Assembly (NCBI RefSeq): GCF_019279795.1
Contig: NC_056748.1
Location: forward strand, 610,994,070-611,058,069
Direction of reading: 5' to 3'
Length of the DNA: 64,000 bases
From: Protopterus annectens
Taxonomy: Eukaryota > Chordata > Ceratodontiformes > Protopteridae
A model generated the notes under the pieces. It was not told where the DNA came from. It worked only from the letters and a program-made list of their open reading frames with translations, and did no database searches. The first letter of the stretch is position 1. Each line of letters opens with the position of its first letter. Position numbers and translations under genes: made by a program. Below, one piece after another: positions 11,921-22,009 of this stretch.

Positions 11921-13054
11921 TTGAAAGAATTTGTCTGCTATTTGGAATCAACAACTAGTTTTTTTTAAGGTTTTCCCTACAATACTTTTATACAGATATT
12001 GATTTTTTTTAATGTCAAAATACTATGTGACCCAAGTCATGGTTTGTGCACCAAGGTATTCTAAAAAACATGTTGGAGAAATGGTGTGCTGGCAAAAGAT
12101 AGTATGCATCCAGGGTTTGTATCTAAAAACATTGTGAAGGGGCGAGCCCTTCGGACGTTTAGACTCTGTACAGATTATTTGAAGCTATAGGAGGAGATTG
12201 GTGAGCTTACATCTAGATTTGCCTCTAGGGGCTATAACCCTGAAGAAATATTTGAAGGGGGTTCAGGATACCCTTTGCTCTAGAAAAAAATAGAGCTGCA
12301 CCCGGGTTCTTTGCTCAAGGGAAAGGGAACAGATTGATCGGTGCTGAAGGAAGAACTAAGGGTAGGTGTACTAGCAATGATAAGAACAAAAGTAATGTTA
12401 ATTTGTGTATTAAATATAGCAGTGATGTCAAACAGATCTGTGATATAATAAGGGGGAATTGGAGAATTTTATCCTCTGATGACACGTTAAGAGGAATAGT
12501 AGGGGATGCCCCCAATTTTGTATTTAAGAGGAATAATAATCTGAAACAGATTTTATGTGATAAAAATAATAAAAACAAAGTTGAGTTTCCAAAAAAGGTG
12601 GGCACTTTTTCGTGTCAGCACTGCAAAACATGTAAGTATATATATTCAGGAAGTACATTTACTCATCCAATTACTAATAGGGTTTATGCACCAAAGCTTT
12701 TTTGTAACATGCAGAATGTTATATATCTTGCATAGTGCATGTGTTGCACATCATTCTGTGTAGGTAAAACAAACTGCAGGTTAAAGGATAGGGTACTTAA
12801 GACACCTATCTGCTATAAAACTGCATGATGCACATAGTTCTGTGTTCCAACATGTTCATAAATTTCAAGGGCATTGTTTTAATTTTATGGTGCTGCAACC
12901 TGTGAAAACTAGTTTAAGAGGGGGAGACTTAGTAGGCTATATGGAATATTGTGAAACATTGTGGGTTATTAATCTGGGTGCTGATAGAAACCCAGGGCTC
13001 AATGGTGTTGTGCCTTTAAAGTCTGTACTTAAGAGGCGTAAACCTCCTTGTTAA
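11921..13054 (+). pseudogene. PLE RT C-terminus and GIY-YIG endonuclease
   Basis: Second half of the PLE protein, continuing from 6234 after CR1 A. The first codons read LKEFVCYLES, the stretch that follows the catalytic motif in PLEs. About 12140-12240 gives GRALRTFRLCTDYLKL and FASRGYNPEE, the conserved RT C-terminal region. 12334-12735 contains FSCQHCKTCKYI (Cys-rich segment) and PKLFCNMQNVIYLA, then about 12735-12790 CMCCTSFCVGKTNCRLKDRV, where CxxC and VGKT-type residues mark the GIY-YIG endonuclease. After further stops, GDLVGYMEYCETLWVINLGA and NPGLNGVVPLKSVLKRRKPP end the protein at 13052. Several stops; inactive. Confidence 0.82.
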
Positions 13055-13235
13055 TTGTTAGATTGATTGAGAACTGTGGTTGGTTGTTTGTATTTTGAAT
13101 ACTATTGTAATACTGTCTTTGTGCCAGTGTTGTTTGTCTGATGAAGGATTTCTTACTTGAAAGCCCTAATGTTCTTATCTTGGCTTAAAAGGTTTTATGC
13201 TTTTAGCCTGGTGGTCTGTTGAGTTCTTTTCCTGT

Positions 13236-14596
13236 TTCATGCTTGGCTTTTACTACATTGGACCTTAGGTGCCACAGTACCTGGTTTGCATTTATGGATT
13301 TATACCTACCTTTAAAAATATACTCACAATGGCTTTTGCTCATATCTGTGGCAGGTGCTGGAAGTCATAAAACAATTTCTTACCTCCATGCTTCTAGAGT
13401 AATAATTAGTTTGCACCAAAGACAATACAGAAAGCTTCCTAGTACAGATGTTATGTCTCTGACAGCTTTGAAACCTGTGAGATAGCATCTTTATGGCCTA
13501 GCCCATAAAGTGATTTAATTTCAGATATTTTTTTAAAGTTTGATGGACTGAGGTTAACCTTCCAGTTTCCTCTGTTAAAACATATACATTTAAACAGTTA
13601 CAGTGGTACATGTGCATTTCTGTTCTCTCTGGTAGGGTACACTGTGGATACATTTCAAACACAAGCACTTTACAAATACCTTTTCAACACAAATATCTTT
13701 GCAAATTAGTTTGATATACACATGACCTACAGTTCTAATACATTTATAACACAATCATCTTGTATAAAACAATTTGATATTCACAAGTGACATTAATTAT
13801 TTACAAAATTCCCGCTAGCTGTGCTGGCAGTACTCCTGTCTTCACAGAAGGGTGAATACCTGATTGCTGTGGGGAGTTCCCTTTTGAAGAAAAGAGTAGA
13901 TGGAAAAGTGGAATAAGTGCACATATCTTGGGGATATTAGAAATGTTAGACTAAAGTGGGCAACTAAGATTTATTTGGCTTTTAGTAAAATTGTGTAGTA
14001 TTTCCTTCTCTTTCCTTTTTGATACTGATTGGATTAATGTATAAAAGAGTTGTGATAATAAAGTTAAACTGTTTAACAAAATATTAATGAAGATTTGTGA
14101 TAAAAAAATAATAACATGGCTTCAGCTATGTAACTTCTTCCTGTCACTGGTGAAGAAGGTCTGGATTGTGCAGTGGTACCTCTGGAGATTTCTATACTTG
14201 TACCTGCACTGCTTGCCAAAGCAAGAGATGCTAATTGCATCACTCAGTGCCCTGGTAAGGTGGTGCCAGGCATCATTTTGTTAGAGGGGGTCTCATAACT
14301 TTCCCAGCAGGTGTTCCCAATAGTCCCTGTGCAGCAGGTGTAAGAAGATCTAGCTCTCTTTGCAGCACAGTTCAGAAACCCTGTTAAACTCAGTGCCTGA
14401 AGAAACCTTGGCAACTCTGCAGGTTTATATGAGGAGAAAATATGGTAGCCTGGTGTGCATCATCACATTTACTGCATCCCACATAACATGCATGGTGTAA
14501 ATTAGCAAGTGTGTCCAAGTAGTAATACATATACTTTGCAGTTGATGTGTACGCACACACAAATACTCTATACATGCTCTTCTTTGTCCAGAAACA
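13236..14596. other. no recognisable gene
   Basis: AT-rich region after the PLE right end. Open frames are short and without known motifs. I see nothing here that I can assign. Confidence 0.4.
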
Positions 14597-14802
14597 GTCT
14601 GAACATTGTATCATAGTTGCAGTTTGGAGACAACTGAGCAAAAACACTTCATTACCATAATAACTGCACTACAAGAACAATTATGGCACAATAAAAATAG
14701 TCTGAACATTGTATCATAGTTGCAATTCAGAGACAACTGAGCTAAATCACTTCATTAGCATAATAACTGCACTACAAGAACAATTTTGGCACAATAAAAA
14801 GC
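14597..14802. repeat. 103-bp tandem duplication
   Basis: Two direct copies, 14597-14699 and 14700-14802, each starting GTCTGAACATTGTATCATAG and ending near GGCACAATAAAAA. They differ at roughly eight positions, so this is an old local duplication. No coding content. Confidence 0.85.
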
Positions 14803-17744
14803 ACAATCACCATATTTTGAGACACCATATTATGGTGAGATTTAGAGAATCAGAGTGTAGTGGATAAGAATGTACTGCCATAAGGGCAAAATGAAAGCAG
14901 ACCAGGACTATTGGTAATGGACCACAGGACTGTGCTGACCCCGCAATGATGCATGGAGGCAACAGGAAGAGTAACTTATCAAGGGAATGTTTGGGGCAAC
15001 ACAGCACAGGACATGAGAGGATTTACATGCTGGGGTTCAACTTGGCATGGCACAAGGGGTCAGAGCAGAACAGACTGCAGTCTTATTGGGATACTCCTCC
15101 TGACAGAACAAGATTGGTTAAAGTCTTGCTGTTGGGGTTCAGTCTAACAGGACATATATGGTCAGGTCAGGTTGCAGTCCTGCTGTATAGTGTTCACAAC
15201 AGTATAGTATATGCACATGGGCTATATGACATGCTACAGGGGAAAACAGGCTTCTAGTAAACTGAACATAGACTATGCTATCAGCACATGGCTGACAGAA
15301 GCTAAGCATTGATAACAAGGTTACTGCTTCCACACTGACATAATCAGGGAATGGTGACACTACAGTAGCAGAGAGGGATATGGTATTACTAAGACAATTG
15401 TTATCTGACATGGATAGTCATGCAAATTACTGCTGATCCACATGTGTAAATTATAGGTATATACATCTTCCCTTAAGACAGAATGTATGTCAGTGAGTGG
15501 AAAGGTTCACCCTTAAGGAACTGGAGGTGCTACTGCGGCCCTGTACACACATATACCATGCATATCCTTGAGAAGAATAAAGCAAGGGTAAAGCAGACAA
15601 GGCTTTTCAGGACCAGTTGTGGCAGGGACTGGTGCAGCACATCAATGCAGTGAACAGCCATGCTAATATAGGCTTATCACAGGATCACTGATGACAAGAT
15701 CAAGGCACCTAAAGTTGCCATAGACAGGCAGACCACCAGGGTGTACAGCCAAAAGAAAGAGCTCTCACAGATGTGGAGGAATTCTTTTAATCCCCCATTG
15801 GGGATGGTGAGAGAACCCTCACACCTGTTGGTGGCTTGGATGTGAGAGGTGAGCTGGAGATGACTGCTCCAATGTATGTAGGAGATTCAACAAAGTTAGT
15901 AGTAGCATGTATTATTACTGTAAGCCACTGACTTCCAACTGTGAATGGTTTACTCATACGAATATGCATATTTGTCATTCGGGGACATTGGGGCTACAAC
16001 AGCAACAACCTGCAAAACAAAGTACATATGTCACCATAAGCTGTACATGTGATTGCCATGTTGCCATCTGTGTGCCACATAGTAGTGAGAGTCACAAATA
16101 GGAGCCAGTAAGACTGCAAGTATGTTATCTAAATGTATTCACTGGTTTCAGTGGTAAAGGCTCCAGTCCTACAAGGTGGTACAGGCCTGATGTCAGTGGG
16201 TCACCAATGGCTTATGGTGTTGGTGCTGTGGGTATGGCACAGTTCAGTGACACAGCAGCACTGTCAGTGATGCTAACAGTGGAGGGCACACTAACATCAC
16301 CCACAGCTGAGATTATGGTGGATGAGCAAGACTAACTTTTGGCATCCCCTGTCTTCAGTCCTAGACATCCCATTCATGTCATCGCCACCCAACCTACACA
16401 GGAATCATCATGACTGCATCAAAGGGTTACACTGTCTACAATGTGTATACATGCTGCATAGGGGACAGGGTTGTTTGTGACTGCTGATGTCATGCTTCTA
16501 GAACACTCCCTGACATGAGTATTAATCTTGGTATGATTCAGCAAATGTGTAGATCAGTGATCCATGAGAAGTTGGCTGCTGCTCACACCATGTCAGAGAT
16601 TGGGGAGTGTGCTGCGTGGCCTATGTGAAGAAGTAAAACTATTTCAAAGGTTGTGAGATATCCTGCATTGCATGCAGAGTGATATGGCATATGGGGAGAT
16701 GGGTCAGACATGCCTGTTGAGGGCAGTGGTGGTTTAATCAACAATTAATGGTGAGCCATCAGGATGTGGGCAACTGGCCATCATGGTTATTGTAGGGGAT
16801 GGATGCACATTGTATGTCACATGCCAGGCTTACTCAGGTGGCATACATGATTCCCCAAACAGCTTCCCTGTTCAGACTGTCTTTGACTATTTACTCCCCC
16901 TTTAGTGTGGACATTCTCATAGTTTTGGCCTTGCACTGAATGATCCCATGCCAGGATTATGCAGATGGCACAAATACTTCCCCAGACAGATTCCCTGTCC
17001 AAAATGTCTATAACTATATCCTCCCCTTGGTATGAACACTGCTATGGTTGTGGTCAAAACTCTTCTTCCTCCACTGCCGGCAAACCCCATCAAGCAAGTA
17101 ATTTGGGGTCCTGCAGTTCATTGCCATCACAGTCTCCTGTAGTCCTGCTGTGAGCAACATCTACTTGTGCCCATTTGACCAGTTGCGGATGCCAACATTC
17201 TACTTATACATCACAATGGGGGTTACAGAAGGGTTTCCTGCACATGCCTCTGGCATTTTTCACATCCTATTACATTCCATCTGTGGAAGCTTAAACCCAT
17301 AACTGAAGGATGTGATTCCCTGACTCCCAAGAACTGCCAAACTGCATGTGTAACTACCACATCTACCTCCTATAACCCTTCTGCGTATGTTAATGTTCCT
17401 ATACCCTATCACTGTGCCCCATCCCTCATGTGCAAATGATGGTGATGATCATGTCCTGCTTGCTGTTCTGGCCTGTATGAATATGATAATGCCTGAAGCA
17501 TAGCATACCCAGAAAGTCCACTATAATTAATGAATAGCCTTGATATGTTATTGCATACATCAGTTTTATTCTTTGTTGTCCTTGTCACAGCCCATAGCTG
17601 TGGGCAAGATGCCTACTACTTGCTAATGCCAGAAGTTATTGTTCCTGCATCTGCCTCACATAGGGTACTGCTGCAGCCCATTCCTCCAACTCATCACCCA
17701 ATGACTCCTCCTGTTGCCATGGGTATGTCTGGCTATGGTGTCCT
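14803..17744. other. unassigned; possible Harbinger 1 flank
   Basis: No gene I can name. It adjoins the Harbinger transposase remnant at 17745, so part may be that transposon's non-coding or accessory region. A plus-strand frame at about 16153-16335 runs from GSSPTRWYRPDVSGSP to AEIMVDEQD and a stop, preceded by a TTTCAG that could be a splice acceptor. This could be an exon of a Harbinger accessory gene, but no Myb motif is seen. An imperfect ~130-bp duplication lies at about 16815-17075. Confidence 0.3.
16815..17075. repeat. imperfect ~130-bp direct duplication
   Basis: Two diverged direct copies, about 16815-16945 and 16946-17075. Shared blocks include CATGCCAGG..T, CAGGTGGCATACATGATTCC / CAGATGGCACAAATACTTCC, and TTCCCTGTTCAGACTGTCT / TTCCCTGTCCAAAATGTCT. 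No coding content established. Confidence 0.65.
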
Positions 17745-18655
17745 CACATAATGGCTGTCATAATACCATATTATGTATCATGGCACAGACCTGAAATACC
17801 TTGCTATGGGTCTCCAGAACATACTGCATTTTGCCACCTAATGTATACAAGCAGCAGAAGCAGGCCTTAGGAATGCCAAGCACAAGTTCATTAATGTTCT
17901 GTGCCTGCAAAAGTGAGGTGTTATATGCCATCTCTGCTGTGGTCTGAGGGCTGCAGATGAAGAGTCATAGTCCCAAGGCATATCCTGCATCACTTGTAAC
18001 ACACAACAGAGAACACCATTACAAGTGGCCTGTTACCTACATTCATGGGAAAAGCATATCAGGGATTCCATGGGTTGCAGTGTGTGCACTGACCATCTAC
18101 AGGACCATGTGGAAAGTCACCCTGTATGAAACATTGATAGAGATTTCAGGCAAGCCAGCTTGGGGGTGATGGGAATTGCCTGGCTGTGCACAGACACATT
18201 GTATGTAATGCCCTGTGCACTGCAGACCACCTGGCAGTTGATGGAGTAGGTGTGCTTTTTCAGTTGATATACCAGATGGCATGTGGAGCAGGTGGTTGTT
18301 TGATAGCACCATAGTTGCAGTTATTCTTTCCAGAGCTTCAGGGGAAAAGCAATGTTGTTGATAGCCCATATAGTAATGGTTCTCACCTCTGCTGTATGAG
18401 AAAAACAAATCTATTTCTCCACTTGCTTTAATATCACATCAGAATATGGCATAGGATTTGTTGGGACACCTGTGAAACTTGTAATGTATCCCCTGTCAGA
18501 TGCTTAATGGTCCCTGCAATAAGGATGATTAATGCAACAAAAATCTCTCCACTGGGATAGGCATTCTATGCATTCCCCTTGATTCCATGTGAGAGTGGCA
18601 CATGTCTATTAATTCCCATATGGTGTCTCTGTCCACATGGTAGCAGTCAAAAATA
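17745..18655 (-). pseudogene. Harbinger 1 transposase, main part
   Basis: Degenerate PIF/Harbinger transposase (DDE superfamily), read from 18655 down to 17745. It aligns in order with the better copy at 30414-31524. Near 18640 the translation gives CYHVDRDTIWELIDMC (CYRVDRDLLQQIVELC in the other copy); near 18530 GTIKHLTGDTLQVSQVS (GTFQRPTGDMMGISQAS); near 18240 SINCQVVCSAQGIT (SINCQVVCDAQGII); near 17880 ELVLGIPKACFCCLYTLGG (ERVFGLLKSRFRCLDTSGG), including the catalytic-Glu position; and VCAMIHNMV at the C-terminus. Many stops and shifts. The N-terminal codons lie on the far side of DIRS 2 at 24700-24850. Confidence 0.8.
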
Positions 18656-18835
18656 AGAAGTTATGTACCTACCATAACGTTCCATGTTAGTTGTCTTCTT
18701 CTCGCCTTCTTTCTTGCTGGATGGGTTTCGGCTCCGACTCGGCCAATACTAAAGCTCGAGAGCTAATTCCACCGGCTCGAGGCTCCCCTATATCCCACAA
18801 TGCTAGGCGGTAACTACTCAGATCTCGTTTGATAG
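18656..18835. repeat. DIRS 2 left terminal repeat
   Basis: Reverse complement of 24560-24697. Shared blocks include CTTGCTGGATGGG, CAATACTAAAGCTC and CCCACAATGCTAGGCGGTAA. The left arm carries a short extra GC-rich segment (TCGGCTCCGACTCGG) absent from the right arm, and single-base differences, so the arms have diverged since insertion or were never identical. Confidence 0.85.
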
Positions 18836-19029
18836 CTATACCAAGCAACCCTAGTCTCCATAGAATGGAGTAGGGAAACCCACCTCAAAACAATCTGCGT
18901 AAAAGGAATCACAGACCTCAGAAAGGATAAAAGAGGTGGAAGAACGTGTGGGAATGACGACTTCCAGAGGAAGAACACAAACTGAATTCCTGTCGGTCTG
19001 TCCAGGCTTGGGGGAAGGAGGGTAGGATG

Positions 19030-19145
19030 CAAGAAAGAAGGCGAGAAGAAGACAACTAACATGGAACGTTATGGTAGGTACATAACTTCTTTATGTTAAG
19101 CTGTCAATCTCGCCTTCATTCTTGCTGGATGGGACCGCGTCCCTA
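19030..19145. repeat. DIRS 2 internal complementary region
   Basis: A bipartite block. Its left part (AACTAACATGGAACGTTATG) is the inverse of the left terminus at about 18675-18695, and its right part (GTCAATCTCGCCTTCATTC) is the inverse of the right terminus at 24665-24690. The join, around ACTTCTTTATGTTAAG, shows the two termini abutting, as expected for the circle-junction template of DIRS elements. Confidence 0.8.
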
Positions 19146-19164
19146 GCACCTTATCCCGGGTGGC

Positions 19165-20330
19165 CTATCGGAACAGACTCTTGAAAACAGTGGAACCAAA
19201 ATTGGCACGGCTTCTGGAAACCATGTCCAATTTGTAATGTGAAATGAATGTATGAGGAGAAGCCCAGGTGGCTGCTGAACAAATGGAATCTATTGGCAGC
19301 CTATCCTGAAAAGCTACGGATGTAGCTAATGCCCTAGTTGAATGAGCTCTAGGTCTTGAGGGTAGTTTTTGATGTCTGATCTCATAGATGAAGGTAATTG
19401 TAGAGGTGAGCCATCTAGAGAGGGATACTTTAGTAACTGGAAGGCCCAGTTTCCCTTCCGCATATGATAGAAACAATTGATTAGATTTCCTGAATTGTTT
19501 AGTCCTGTCTAGGTAATATCTAAGTTGGCGATGAACATCCAAAAAATGTAGCTTTTGTTCCGACCTGTTTGAATAGTTAGGGAAAAAGACGGGGAGATCA
19601 ATAATTTGGTTTAGGTTTGTTTGAGAGGAAATTTTAGGCAAAAAGGATGGATTAGTACGGAGGGATACCCTATCTTTGTGAAAAACTAAGTAAGGAGGAT
19701 GACTGCATAGAGCATGGAGTTCAGATACCCTTCTCGCTGAAGTTATAGCTACCAGAAAAAGTGTCTTCCAAGAAAGCAACTTCAGAGAACATGAAGCCGC
19801 CGGTTCGAAGGGGGGAAGGATTAAGGATGCCAGAACCAAGTTCAAATCCCATTGAGGCGGGGGGGGTCTTTGATTGGAGGTTTGAGAAGAAATACGCCCC
19901 TTAAAAAGGCTTTACAGAGTTTGTGAGCCATGATGCTAGACTCTGAAACACCAACAAGAAAATTTGATATGGCAGCCAATTGAATTCTAATGGTAGATGC
20001 AGATGATCCTAAATGAAAGAGTTCTGCTAGAAAGTCTAGAATAGACTGGATAGGTGCAGTAAAGGGATCTATGTTTTTTGATGTTGCCCAAAAAGAGAAG
20101 TGTTTCCATTTGCTAGTATAAATCTTCCGGGTAGAAGATTTATGAGAGGCTATCAAGATATCTTGGACCGAGCAAGATATTGAGGGAAGCCTGGCTAAGG
20201 TTGGAATCAGAGAAACCACGCTGTGAGGTTTAGAGAAGGCAAAGATTGGTGCAGCTGACCCGATTGGTAGGTTATCAGATCTGGTACTGGGTCCAGATGC
20301 CAAGGCTGCTCCAAAAGGTAACGATGAAGA
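19165..20330 (-). pseudogene. DIRS 2 tyrosine recombinase
   Basis: Integrase-like tyrosine recombinase of DIRS copy 2. The N-terminal half is in the frame ending at 19842 (IASHKSSTRKIYTSKWKHF and FLAELFHLGSSASTIRIQL), and the catalytic half is at 19845-19165 after a frameshift near the G-rich run at about 19858-19866. The catalytic residues are visible: Arg in ITSARRVSELHAL, the HxxR box AHSTRAL, the His/Trp region TWASPHTFIS, and Tyr in HYKLD. The start overlaps the end of the RNase H-methyltransferase frame, as usual in DIRS. Apart from the single frameshift the domain looks complete. Confidence 0.87.
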
Positions 20331-20995
20331 AAGGGAAACCATATCTGTCGAGGCCAGTAAGGGGCAATGAGGATCATTGTCACTCTCAAGGCGATGGCTT
20401 TCTGAATTAGTTGAGATATCAGTGGAAAGGGGGGAAAGGCATATAGAAGTCCCTGGGGCCAATCGTAGACTAGAGCGTCTCTGGTGGGATGGCCTGTTAA
20501 CGGGAAGAGAGTGAAGAAGTCGTGACACTTGCTGTTTTGGGGAGTAGCAAAAAGATCGCAGCAAGGCTGGCCCCATCTTAGGAATACTTCTTCTAGAACT
20601 GATTTCTTTAGAGACCACTCGTGGGGCATGAGAATTGCCCTGCTCAATTTGTCTGCAATAACGTTGGATTTCCCAGGAATGTGCGTTGCTATCAGAAAAC
20701 GCTGAGAAGAGATCGCCCATTGCCAAAGTCTGAGTGCCTTTCGACATAAAGGGTATGATCTGGTTCCGCCTTGTTTGTTGATGTACCACACTACGGACAT
20801 GTTGTCCGTTTGAATTGCAATAGTCCCAGTGGGAAGAGAGTCGTGAAGGGCTTGCAATGCTAAAAGCACTGCTCTCATCTCTAAGACGTTTATGTGCAAG
20901 TGGCACTCGAAAGGTTGCCACGTGCCTTGGACTGTCCTGCCCTGATAATGCCCCCCCACCCGATCAGGGAGGCGTCTGTTGTCAACGTGGCGACT
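20207..20995 (-). pseudogene. DIRS 2 RNase H and Dam-like methyltransferase domains
   Basis: Downstream part of the DIRS pol protein. RNase H residues: Asp in LTTDASLIGWGG, Glu in HINVLEMRAVLLAL, Asp in IAIQTDNMSVVWYI, and Asp in KSNVIADKLSR. Then a segment with CCDLFATPQNSK, GLLYAFPPFPLI and MILIAPYWPRQIWFP, which matches the region described in DIRS elements as a Dam-like methyltransferase domain. The PP-containing motif would be its catalytic signature, though methylation activity has not been shown from sequence. This part is open from 20959 to 20207; a G-run upstream (20999-21011) separates it from RT. Confidence 0.8.
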
Positions 20996-21046
20996 TGGGG
21001 GGGGGGGGGTGAAGGGTCTTCCTCGGAGAAGTTGAGGTGATGTGAT

Positions 21047-21990
21047 TCACCAAGACAGTTGATTCTTGCATGATTGAGTTATCAATATGGTATGGGACAT
21101 CGGGAGCTGTTGAAAGGACCATTGAGTAAACAGCATCCATTGGAGGATCCTCATGTGAAAGCGAGCTAAGGGGAGAAGGGGAATAGCTGCTGCCATGAGT
21201 CCTAACACCTTCAAAACTAGTCTGGCTTTGACTTTGTTGCATTGTAAGAGAAGGGAAACTTGGTTCCGAATATCTGCCACTCTCTGCTCTGTGAGTCTGG
21301 CTGAAAGATTGAGTGTGTTTAAGGTGGCGCCTATAAAGGTAATAGATTGACAAGGCGACAAGGCAGATTTTCAAAATTTATCGAAATGCCTAGAGCTTGG
21401 CAAGATTGGATGGTGAAGTCCCTGGATAGAAGAAGCTGATGTCTGGTGGTGGCGGTGTAGTGAGACCAAAGGGCAGGGCCCTGAACTGGTAGTGACTGGC
21501 TCCCAGCCTGAAGCGGAGATATCTCCTGGAGCGTCTGTTCATCTTGATGTGGTAGTACGCGTCCTGAAGATCTATCGAGCACATCCAATTGTCCTGACCC
21601 AAGAAGGGTAGAATGGACTGTAGCGTGACCATCCGGAATTTTGTTTTCCTGACATACTTGTTTAAGTAGCTGAGATCCAGTATGGGTCTCCAGTCCCCTG
21701 TTTTGTTTGGTACCAAAAAGAATTTGGAGTAGATTCTGGATCCTTGCTGGTCTGCTGGGACTGATTGGATAGCTCTTTTTGATAGCAGCTTTGAAATTTC
21801 TAATGCTGCTTGTTCCCTTAGACCGGGTGGAACATCTGGAAGGGATCTTTTGGGTTGGGATGGGATGTGAACAAAGGGAATTTTGTAACCCACGGATATG
21901 ATTGACTGTACCCATTTGTCTTGAGTAAGGGAAAGCCAGGCTTTTGGGTACAGGGATAACCTTCCCCCGACTGCCTCCGAAGGTGGACAG
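21047..21990 (-). pseudogene. DIRS 2 reverse transcriptase, motif C deleted
   Basis: Reverse transcriptase of DIRS copy 2. 21893-21390 contains FLVPNKTGDWRPILDLSYLN, WMCSIDLQDAYYHI (motif A) and FRALPFGLTT (motif B). Compared with DIRS 3 the next ~40 codons, including the YLDD catalytic motif, are missing: the sequence jumps from GLTT to ATTRH within a CACCACC-rich stretch at about 21445-21460. Coding then continues in other frames, with FIGATLNTLNLSARLTEQRV and PLARFHMRILQWMLFTQWSF (21361-21047). The enzyme is catalytically dead. Confidence 0.85.
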
Positions 21991-22009
21991 CTGGGCAGCA
22001 GGGTTTGTC

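Larger units (their letters stand above)
4339..13235 (+). mobile_element. Penelope-like element 1, split by a CR1
   Basis: A composite PLE. Its left edge (AACAGGAAAAGAACTC) is the reverse complement of its right edge at about 13218-13233. From the left: an inverted partial copy of the 3' end (4339-4935), a leader, RT coding (5043-6234), an inserted CR1 on the minus strand (6232-11920), the rest of RT plus the GIY-YIG endonuclease (11921-13054), and a 3' tail. Partial copies of the element placed in inverted orientation at one end are a known feature of Penelope elements (pseudo-LTRs). Reading frames carry many stops. Confidence 0.75.
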
